From Eublepharis macularius (lineage: Eukaryota; Chordata; Lepidosauria; Squamata; Eublepharidae): 64,000 nucleotides of DNA. The notes beneath the pieces were generated by a model that did not search any database, was not told the DNA's origin, and saw nothing but the letters and a program-made list of their open reading frames with translations. The stretch's first letter is position 1; each line of letters begins with the position of its first letter. The stretch spans positions 14,837,868 to 14,901,867 of the forward strand of contig NC_072791.1 of assembly GCF_028583425.1 (NCBI RefSeq). The letters run 5' to 3'. Below, piece by piece: positions 55,593-64,000 of this stretch. The position numbers and the translations under genes are program-made.

Positions 55593-55720
55593 GGATTCCA
55601 GTGTTCTTTGGAAATCCTGTAGAGACTGGAAAACATGATGGGAAGTATTACATTGGAATTCTCCTCTATCAAACTCATGATGTATTCATTATTCCAATAG
55701 TACAGTGCTCTTTCAGCCAC
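55593..55720 (-). CDS. PPP2R5E: PPP2R5E exon ([20 protein letters not shown]...)
   Basis: A 128-nt exon starts in phase 0 and leaves two bases (CC) of a proline codon at its 3' end before gtgagt. It encodes [18 protein letters not shown], then the stretch ending RISKEHWNP. This sequence is almost invariant across B56 paralogues. Confidence 0.95.
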
Positions 55721-56939
55721 CTTGGAGAAAAGGAAACATTGTGCTCTTAGTCATTTCCAAAATTCTGTAGCATGTCCAAGTTAAAAACAAAAGCCACACC
55801 GCCAAACATGTACATCGCGCAGAATTAATGGCGAGAGGAGAGTTTTTAAACTTTTTTAAAAAACTTGTAAGCGTATGATGAAAACATCTGAGAAAAACTT
55901 CAAGACATTTGGAACTGGTTAGAGGCACATTTTAACAAGTTCAATATTCCATTTGTCTCACTGTAAAAGAGTTAAATCTCATACTGAAGTTGAAGCACAA
56001 GCATTTGCTTCTCTTCAGATAGAGAAAATATTAAGCCCATTTTCACACATTTAGAGCACAAATAAATAAGTACCTTTAATATTCTTTTAAGTGGATGCTT
56101 AAAACTTTTTTTGTAAATATGAGCCACGTAGCCAGCATGGGCTGCAGTCCCCTTTCAAGCATGCCCTGTGGTTTGTCACCATATAATGCATAAAACCATC
56201 TCAGAGCCTAGATACCTACTTTGGTCATAAAGCACAAACCCTGGGGATCACACACACAGCTTCAGGCATCAAGTGTAACCCACTGTACTACAAACTGTTA
56301 CTTAACTGTAAGACATTTATTAAAATTGCTATGCAATTTACAATGCTATTATGTTTCTAACACGCATGCTGTAAAACATTAACTCAGCTACCTCTCTGAA
56401 ATTTCTAATACTGTTCCATGCCCCACTCCCATTACACATCTGTGAAGCTGGTCATTATTTGTATTTTCCAAGAACAATGGAAGCTGAGACTCAGTGAGTC
56501 AGAATCAGTCCATGACATGTAGTATTTGAACCAGGTCTCCTAGACCCAAGTTCTTCTCCAACCATGGGGTCTTCTATGCTTCTTATTGCACCTATGCTTT
56601 TGGAAAATGATGTTCTTGTTCCTACTCTCTGGTGAAGGCTGTAATTGCTGGCAACACATTCCTATACTGAGAAAATTTAAACACCCTTTTCCCCTGAAAA
56701 TGCTTACTTTTCCCCACATTCCTTGCAGAAGCCATCAACTAACAATGGGGCGAGGTTTGCATTAGGAATAAGGTATCTATAGTGGTGTTGCACAAGAATG
56801 TTGCATATCGAGGAGTTAGTTGGTGCATCACACATTCTGCCATCTTCCTCTGTTCATGTCAAGGCCTGAATATGCTTTCTTGCTTATGCAAGCTGTAATG
56901 AAATGGTTACCAAGGGTGAAATGAGTGCTGGTTGCAGTT

Positions 56940-57905
56940 AATCTGTCTTAAAAGGGGAAAAATGTTCCCCATGAGGTTTAATGGGCTGTAGTGCCAGGGA
57001 GGGGCCTGCAGGAGTCTTGGTATGGGACGCCCTTCTTCCTGGACTACAGCTCCCAGATGCCCCGGGCCAAGAAAGTGTGGGAAAAATAAGGGATGGAGTA
57101 GCCTCCACAGAAATACCCAGTCCATCCTGAGGGGAAGTTAGTCACCTTCTTGGTTGAAGAAGGAGAGGCTCCTGCTGCTGGGTGAAACCCAGGTGCCTAG
57201 GCCCTAAATGTGGAGGGCCTGGGAGGCAGCAGAAAGGAAATAAAAGGTGAAACTTCCCTCAGACCCCCCCCCCTTAAGGTAGAGTAGGGAACAGTGTGGT
57301 AGGGAAAGCGGACGGCGGTTCTCTTCTGTTTAATTTTCTGCCCTAGGGGTTCTGAAAAGGGGGGTCTACCCCTAAGTGTTGTGCCTTTACCTGCTTTGTG
57401 TGCAAGTGCTCTGTATATAGTTATTAAATTATACTTTTTGAATATAAAGAACCTTGTGGTGCGCTGACTACATAACCTCCCCCACTTGGCACGCTACAAG
57501 AAAGGAGTGAGCCTGGGAGAAACTGATAAGGCTAGACCTTGGTAGGTTGCCATTTCTCCAGGGCCCAACCAAAGATTGGGTAATTCACTTCCCAGTACGG
57601 AAATTCAGCCGGAGGGGTCTCACTGCCCCTCAGTCAGGCTGTGTACAAATCAATGAGTGGTGGCAGCGACGGAGAGTGTGAGCCACGCCCACCAGGGACA
57701 GTGGGAGGCGGATAGCAGGGCTAGCAGGCCACTGACAGTGGCTCAGTTGCCTGGACTGACAGCCAGCACCCATTCTGCCACACAAGCTATACTCTTCTCT
57801 GCTGATGTAAGTTCTGGCCTTGCTGGTGGTTTGAGTACAAGGGTAGAAGGATTCCCAAAGAGGTCAATCAAACTGGACCCAAGGATAGGCAGGCAGTAAT
57901 TTCTT
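56940..57905 (+). mobile_element. LTR-retroelement fossil, possible LTR plus start of internal region
   Basis: A TATA-poor block has an AT-rich stretch and AATATAAAG near 57,438. TGGTGGCAGCGACGGAG at 57,657 resembles a primer-binding site after an LTR. Family, probably Gypsy-like or ERV-like, is not resolved. It looks old and incomplete. Confidence 0.35.
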
Positions 57906-57959
57906 GAACTAGTGCCAGCTGGCCTGGGATACGGCATGTTTTGGTCCTGAACTTTCCTT

Positions 57960-58380
57960 TTGTGACAATCACTCAACTCTTTAATCATCCCTCTTTTGAG
58001 GAGGATTAATGTACCGGTGGAGGGGCATATGTAAGTTTAACCTATATAAGTCTTGGTGAAATCCCTCTCAAACGGGACTTCAGCCCAGACGACCGGTAAT
58101 GTGCTGGGTGCAAATTGGCCATAGGAATCTGCCCGTTGTCTTTTGGGGTCCCAGACAACTGAAGTTGGCAGCGTAATCATCAGGTTGTATTCTTCCTCTG
58201 TTCTGCTATGTTATTGTGCTGATGGTTTCTCTGTTATTTCTTTGTATGTATGCTCTTGTCTTGATTATGCATTTATGCCTCTCTTGTATTCTACTTGCTT
58301 TGTTTAATAAATGGTTTGTCTTCCACACTGGTATGCTTATTGCTATCAAATCCTAAAGAACCTCTTGCTCTTTGGCAAGA
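57960..58380 (+). mobile_element. Possible solo LTR fossil
   Basis: TATATAAGTCTTGG near 58,041 and a TTTAATAAATGG near 58,301 have the promoter-to-polyadenylation spacing of an LTR. Boundaries and family are unclear, and no clean target duplication was seen. Confidence 0.3.
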
Positions 58381-58926
58381 TGGTATCTTCCATTAGTAAC
58401 TACTTCAATCTCTGCTGCTTTCTTTTTAAAAAATGGGTTCTATGTTATGTATCTTACCACCCTATTGAATGAAGTTTGGAACCTTCCTCCAGCCTAAGGA
58501 ACATTCCCTTCCGGTGGAAGAGTTGTTTCAGTCGAAAGGAGGGCCCCTTAGGCTGGCAGAATGCTCCAAACTTTGCTCCAACAGAAGACCTACTTAAGTT
58601 GGAGGAAGACTCTCAAGGCTGGAGGACCTTCCTCCAGCCTAAGGCAGAACACATGCCAGTCTCACATAGGAAGACAGTGTCTGCAATTTTATTCTGTATT
58701 ATTATGGGGTTTTAATGCTTTTGTTATTTGCCTGAAGTTATGGATAAGTGGGTCAGAAATGTGTAAACAGGACAGGAATTTGCCATCTTCCCTTCAATTT
58801 GGAGTCTTTCAAGATGCCCTGTACCTTACAAAGGTTGTAATTTTTGGAATACAGTATTTCCTCTCATCAAGCAATTTCACAGAAGTTTCCAGCTAGTGTT
58901 CCAGAGTACATTAACGTGGAACAAAT

Positions 58927-59171
58927 GGTTTCAGGTAGGTAGCCCTGTTGGTCTGCAAGAGAACAGCAGGATTTAAGTCCAATGGTACCTTAGAGACCAA
59001 CAGGATTTTTCAGGGTATCAGCTTTCGAGAGTCAAAGCTCCCTTCTTTAGAGCCAAAGGCTCAGGGATATCCACCCCTCCCTATATCTAAAGAAGGTAGC
59101 TTTGACCCTCAAAAGCTGATACCTTGAAAATCTTGTTGGTCTCTATGGTGCCACTGGACTCAAATCCTGCT
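58927..59171. mobile_element. Inverted PLE pair, second subfamily, 11-bp target duplication
   Basis: GTGGAACAAAT (58,916-58,926) and GTGGAATAAAT (59,172-59,182) flank it with one mismatch. The minus tail (GAACAGCAGGATTTAAGTCC, AGAGACCAACAGGATTTTTC) and plus tail (AATCTTGTTGGTCTCTATGG, CTCAAATCCTGCT) face each other. Confidence 0.8.
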
Positions 59172-59619
59172 GTGGAATAAATATTATCAATCCACAGCTG
59201 ACTTACACATACAAATAGTATATACTCTGTGTTCCACATAGTGAAGGGCTATATATGTGCTACATATAAATATGCGCAAGAGCACCAATACTTTTTTTAA
59301 AAAAAGAAGAGATTCAACCTTTCCCAGTTCTGTGCTTCATACCTCCCCTCCCTCAAGCGATTAGCTTTCCCTCACTGGAATTCCACTTGCATGTCGTCTT
59401 GCATAAACACAAGCAAAGTGCTTGCAGGAGAAATCTGGAGCAGAGATCTGGAAGAACATTGTGAGGGCTAAGTAATCCCACTTCTCTTCCAACTACCAGT
59501 CTTTTCTCTGTTATTACCCTCCGCTGATGTGGCTTTAATTTTTAGATATGGCATTGAAGCTTCCCATACGTGTTTGCATATAACAAGTCGTTAGCCCTTG
59601 AGCTGGGTGCAATACTGAC

Positions 59620-59739
59620 CTGAAAGTGTGGGCTAGAGACACATTTTGCTATTTGTTTAAACAAGGGTTCTTGAATTTTGACAAACTGTGAAGGTTCAAT
59701 CACATCCAGTATCTCCTCCAGTTCCCCAAGAAACATAAC
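59620..59739 (-). CDS. PPP2R5E: PPP2R5E exon ([20 protein letters not shown]...)
   Basis: A 120-nt, phase 0-0 exon encodes 40 residues from [16 protein letters not shown] to KCVSSPHFQ. These form helices of the central-to-late HEAT-like repeats. The acceptor is cctctctag and the donor CAG|gtcagt. No substitutions are seen that would disturb the frame. Confidence 0.95.
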
Positions 59740-61754
59740 CTAGAGAGGCAAAAGAATTTATTCAATGAACAGCTATTTTTGCTTACAATTCTTCAAAGAA
59801 ATTTTGAAAGAAATTTCAACTGAGCTTCTACTTATTCAGGCACAGATATAATGTGCAGAAGTCATACATCTTTTACAAATACAACAGTTGCAATTGCCCT
59901 CCTCAATAAATGCTTATAGTGACATCTTTTAAAGGCATAAGGGCATAAGAACATACAAACTTCAAGCTTGTAGAAGACTACAACAAAAATTAACTGGCCA
60001 GCTTCCAAACCATTCACTTCAGAGCAGATGCAAACTTTTCCAACAGCTCTTTAAACTTTTACATTACTAAAAACTGCAGATTGGGCAGCATACTTTTTTC
60101 CAGATGGCATTAAAGGGGCAGCCATTATTTTACTCTCAACAATAAGCAGTGTGAAATAGCTGCTATTCAAAATCCTAAAATCAGGCTTGTCTCAAATGCT
60201 TCTGTTTAAAATAAAGGACCGGCGACATTGTGAAAACATGAGAGATGTCCAAAAGGCATGCATGTAAAAACATGCACTTCCGCCAACACGCAAGGTGCTA
60301 GCTTTTCTATTGACTGTTTTCTAAACAAATTTTCTCTCCTAGCCTATCACTGAGGGTAAAAATCCTGCCATGTACACATACTCAACTCGTGTTCTAATAT
60401 GAACACTTCCTAACAAAGCACAAGCGAGCAAAATAGAACACCTTTTTGGTTTTTGATGTTCTGGTTTTGATTTGATCCTGCAAAGAGGAAAAATGGTAGT
60501 AATGGGGGGGGGGGGGCGGTTTGACACAAGATACGTGTGTTTGGGCAGACTACTGTGGCCTTGCCATGGTAAGTATACCATGATTTCTTTTTCACTGGTC
60601 TGCCTTCTTGTGGCATAAGAGAACAGAAACCTTCAAGTCTGGGCCAAAAATTAAGATTCTTTGCTCGGGCTCTTCTTTCTTGCCCAGTTGGCAAGACAAC
60701 TGCTGGGAACAGCTTTCGGCACGGTGGTGCTCCAGCTTTGGATCTTCCCCTGCCTGGCATCACCATCCCGGTTGCCAGAGCAAGTCTGTCCTGCTCACTC
60801 AAGTTTTTAACAATAGTTAAGTTTTCTATACGGCACGTGTTTGTTTTTTACTGCTAGTACATATTACTGATGTTGCATTTCCATTCTGATTTCACTGATG
60901 AAATTTCAAAATCAGTACGGTCATGAATCCTTTTCTGACAGAAAGATGGGATAGAAAATAAAGTTATGCCGAACTCAACATCAAACAGAACCCAACCACT
61001 GTATTTATGGCTATAGTACTGCTAGAAAGTGCTAAATGCACTCTGTTGTGACTAAGTTTATAGCAGTCCTCAGAAACGTCCATTTAAGAGCTCTGTCCAA
61101 GAGACCAGAATGCTGCTGCTACACATTACTAGGTGGAAGGGGACCAAGGGCCTGACAATACATGGCCACATCATACATACCACAAAACAGAATAAAACAC
61201 AGATGTTCGAAAAGAACCTTTAATATGAAACATCTTGTTAAAAATCATCCAGGCACATCCAGAGTACTTTGTGCCCGAGGGGTTCATCCTCGGGGAACTG
61301 TAAAATTACATAAAACCATAATACTGTTTCTACACTGTACTACGATGTTACTTCACGTGGGACCGGAAACTTGCTGGATATTTCTGGATGGTTTTTGACC
61401 AGATGTTCAAAGTCTATTTTTCATGCATCTTTGGGATGATTCCCCCACACAGTGCTTGCATTTATATCAGCATACAATTTTATCTATCAAACACAGAAAA
61501 ATTGTCCCACAGCTGCCTTCCCCGCTGCTGATACCTAATACTTTGCAAATGGAGGGCACTTAATTTTTTATTATGGTTTCCATCGTCACAATGATATCAG
61601 ATAGGCCACTATTATTCTTACTGCAGCATGCTGAAAACCAAAGCTGAGAGGCAGGGGCATACCTATCTTCAGAGTTCATGATAAACACAAGGCCTGACTG
61701 CCTTCCAAAAGCAAGTTCAACCGGAACCCACTGGCTAAGGCCCCTTAAACTCAC
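59740..61754. other. PPP2R5E intron, 2.0 kb
   Basis: No repeat family of the window recognised; a poly-G run lies at 60,505-60,516. It may be ordinary unique intron sequence. Confidence 0.4.
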
Positions 61755-61805
61755 CTCTTTTTGACTGCAGGTTTTCGGCCAGAATTTCATTAAACCTCTA
61801 ATGAC
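61755..61805 (-). CDS. PPP2R5E: PPP2R5E exon (VIRGLMKFWPKTCSQKE)
   Basis: A 51-nt, phase 0-0 exon of 17 codons lies only 95 nt after the previous exon. The acceptor is ttcaatttag and the donor GAG|gtgagt. The KFWPKTCSQKE sequence is diagnostic for B56 subunits. Confidence 0.93.
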
Positions 61806-61900
61806 CTAAATTGAAGAAAAGACGTTAAGGAGATGATTTAGATACAGAAATGTTCTTGCAAAGTAAATGTTCAAGATAAACAATAAAAATGTATATTTAC

Positions 61901-61954
61901 AGGCTCTGTGAGGGAAGGGTCTTTCTCCAGGAACTGCACTATGCAATAAGCCAA
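61901..61954 (-). CDS. PPP2R5E: PPP2R5E exon ([18 protein letters not shown])
   Basis: This 54-nt, phase 0-0 exon encodes 18 residues that match B56-epsilon exactly as I recall it. It follows an acceptor ttctctttgcag and ends at CCT|gtaaat. It is the most upstream exon in the window; the preceding residues (HTVRSLSLFHAQ in human) were not found before 64,000. The residues belong to the HEAT solenoid. Confidence 0.92.
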
Positions 61955-62952
61955 CTGCAAAGAGAAGAAGGGGAGAGGAAATGCAAGTTAACATATTTCA
62001 TGAAAATGGTAGAAGGAATCAAAAAATCAATTTTATTCCAATCTAGTTATACATATCCTAACAGACCGAGATTTCCTATCAGATAAAGAGAGAAAGACAG
62101 CACTGTTTGTGAAAGGGAGTGCCAGATAATGTGACAGCAAACACATGGCAGCCATGCGATCGCCAAAGCCCTTTTAAAACGCTGCACGGGCCCAACCCTG
62201 ATCGGACCCATGGCACGGAGCTCTTCCCCCGCACCCTGCGTCTTTTAAAGAGTCAAATCAGCTGTGTGGGGGGGGTGGCCCCCATGGCTCTTTTGGCACT
62301 TTAAAAGGTACAGGAGGGGAAGAACTCTGAACTGCACATTTTAAAAACACTTTAAAATGGCAACTGCAGTCAGATGGCAGCCACACATTTGTTGTCACAC
62401 TTAGTATGGCTCAGAGATTCAGCAATTTGATCAGAAGGTAAAAGGTAAGATGTAGAAAATATAGCAGCTAGTTCAGAATTGAGGCTAGGTACTGGCAGGC
62501 CTGGACGTCTACAGGTCCATATAACACATGACAATCTCCAGTTGGCCCTTTACAAAAGATTTTTTTTAAAAAAACACCATTTCGCCCGAGCAAATCTCCC
62601 CACTGGCTTTTGGAGGGAGACAGTATTTTCCAAAATGGTGTGACCAAACCGTCCTGCATTCACTCTCTCTTCCCCTCAGAAAATACTAATGCAGTAAACT
62701 TAATTTTTAGTACTGGCAGTCTATGAAGTAGGGGGGGGTCCTAATGCAGCCTCCAGTGCTCCACTTACATAAGCTAATGAGAATATCTAGTTGCTAAATG
62801 GTTATTTGGAGCTGAAGGCAACACACTTGCAGGAAGGATAACAGCATAAAACAAACAACGCTGGATTCTACACCTTATTTCTACTCAATAAAGAACTTCC
62901 CAGCGTTAAAAGATATATGAATCTGGATCTATCCAAATGTAATTATGAATGT
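61955..62952. other. PPP2R5E intron, proximal part
   Basis: No exon was found upstream of 61,954 in the window. Sequence is unassigned; a poly-G run lies near 62,731. Confidence 0.4.
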
Positions 62953-63035
62953 GAGCTGCTGTAGCATAGGGGCTAAGTGGTTGGGCTGTGAGTCAGCACT
63001 CTGCTGGTTTGAATGCCTCTATGCCATGATCTTAG
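62953..63035 (+). mobile_element. tRNA-derived SINE head fragment
   Basis: GAGCTGCTGTAGCATAGGGG, CTAAGTGGTTGGGCTGTGAG and CTGCTGGTTTGAATGCC correspond to A- and B-box regions. The inverted counterpart family member is at 8,108. Confidence 0.5.
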
Positions 63036-63429
63036 CAGGTGGACATGGGTAACACTGAATATGTTCACCAATCTAAGGGGGGGCACTAATCTGACTGGTA
63101 GAGCAGTAAATAAGCACACTGCTATTGCTATTATACTGTGCAAGTTCATAAAGGACCAATTTATGCTTTCAAACTTGTTTTAAGAAGTGAAGGACTCAAT
63201 ATGCTTTTTTCTCAATCGACGTAATTTTCTTCAGCCCTGATTACTCTATCAGTGTTCAGATTTGAGATGGGGAAAAACCTCGTCACAAACAGCCTCAGAG
63301 GGCATGATCTTTCCCAATTTTACCAACATTAAAAGATGCATGAATCTGACACTATTCAATGTAATAATAAATGTAGGACAGGCCACACACCTTCCCTATG
63401 TTGCTGTCAATGTCTTGAAGGCAGGGAGA

Positions 63430-63765
63430 TTAAAAGATAAAACCCCCACAGTTGCTGTGTCCTGCCTGCAATTGCAGGATATACCACCTTCTCCCCCAAG
63501 ATCCAAGCTGGATCCAAAGCCATCCCTCTTGCAAAAGGAGTGGTTCAGTAAGCAGAAAACTCATTTGTAAATGGAAGGGCACCTTTAGAGCTAGGAGTTA
63601 TGCCGAGTTTTATGCTGCTGGGGGGTTATTGGCTGGCTTTTACTGTTTGTTAATTTTATGTTTTATGGTTTTATCTTTTATGCTGTGAACCACCTCAGAA
63701 TCAATTGGAGTATTGCATGGAGGAGGTCCTTGCCTAGTGATAGACGGTATATATTTTGAATATGA
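63430..63765 (+). mobile_element. LINE 3' end relic
   Basis: TTTTATGCTGTGAACCACCT and GGTATATATTTTGAATATGA resemble the 3' ends of CR1/L2-type elements (short tail after a GTGAACCGCC-like block). Strongly diverged. Confidence 0.4.
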
Positions 63766-63769
63766 AGTC

Positions 63770-64000
63770 CTAGGTAGGGGTGTGTGGTTCAGGAATCCGA
63801 TTTGGAAAAAATGCCCGAATCAGACCCGATCCATAAAGATTCGGGATTTCCAAATCAAAGCTTTCTGAAGCATTTGTAATGCTTCAGAAAGCTTTGAGGC
63901 TCAATTTAAAGGGCCCCGCCGCTGCTTGCAAGCAGTGGTGGGACCCTTTAAACATCACCCCAGCCCCCCAGCCCCACCCACCCCAGCTTACCTTGTTGGC
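63770..64000. repeat. Partial DNA element with perfect 19-bp hairpin (runs off the window)
   Basis: CAAAGCTTTCTGAAGCATT (63,856-63,874) and its exact complement (63,878-63,896) are separated by three bases. The surrounding GAATCCGATTTGG / CCAAATC motifs and the later GC-rich part suggest a MITE whose right end lies outside. Confidence 0.5.

Larger units (their letters stand above)
55721..59619. other. PPP2R5E intron, 3.9 kb
   Basis: Contains the LTR-like fossil sequences at about 56,940-58,380 and an inverted PLE pair at 58,927-59,171. The rest is unassigned. Confidence 0.45.

Overview
The window looks like a lizard (squamate) genome. The evidence is the mix of interspersed repeats: a BovB/RTE LINE tail, Sauria-type tRNA SINEs whose tails resolve into (ATT)n, CR1 and L2-like LINE ends, Penelope-like elements (PLEs) with a GIY-YIG endonuclease domain, and many small hAT-like and palindromic DNA elements. 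Nothing prokaryotic is present. Most long open frames here are repeats or chance.

Two host genes are recognisable, both on the minus strand. GPHB5, the beta subunit of thyrostimulin, occupies about 9.98-21.24 kb. It has a non-coding first exon behind a TATA box near 21.27 kb, a coding exon at 16,895-17,102 and a last exon at 10,075-10,263. The 131-residue product carries the ten cysteines expected of this hormone subunit. PPP2R5E, the B56-epsilon regulatory subunit of protein phosphatase 2A, fills the right third. Its last six coding exons lie between 61,954 and 45,894 and encode the C-terminal 184 residues. A long 3' UTR probably runs to about 43.68 kb. The upstream exons lie past the right edge. 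GPHB5 next to PPP2R5E in the same orientation is, as I recall, also the human chromosome 14q23 order, which supports both calls.

Layout: 1-10 kb is repeat-rich intergenic DNA with two GIY-YIG PLE copies. 10-21 kb is GPHB5, with introns packed with SINEs, four-member and other MITE families, an inverted SINE pair and a composite PLE insertion. 21-43.6 kb is intergenic: nested PLEs, BovB, L2/CR1-like LINE relics, a 1.04-kb hAT element with a perfect 8-bp target duplication, a GC-rich hAT-like element and a very young inverted PLE pair. 43.7-64 kb is PPP2R5E, with noticeably fewer repeats, a double microsatellite inside a duplicated SINE tail, and LTR-like fossils near 57-58.4 kb.

The most unusual material is in the PLEs. 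Several copies are short inverted pairs bounded by 11-14-bp target-site duplications, and they carry hammerhead-ribozyme-like cores (CTGANGA, stem II, GAAA) in two different sequence classes. One pair (40,303-40,564) has arms that differ at only one of about 102 positions.
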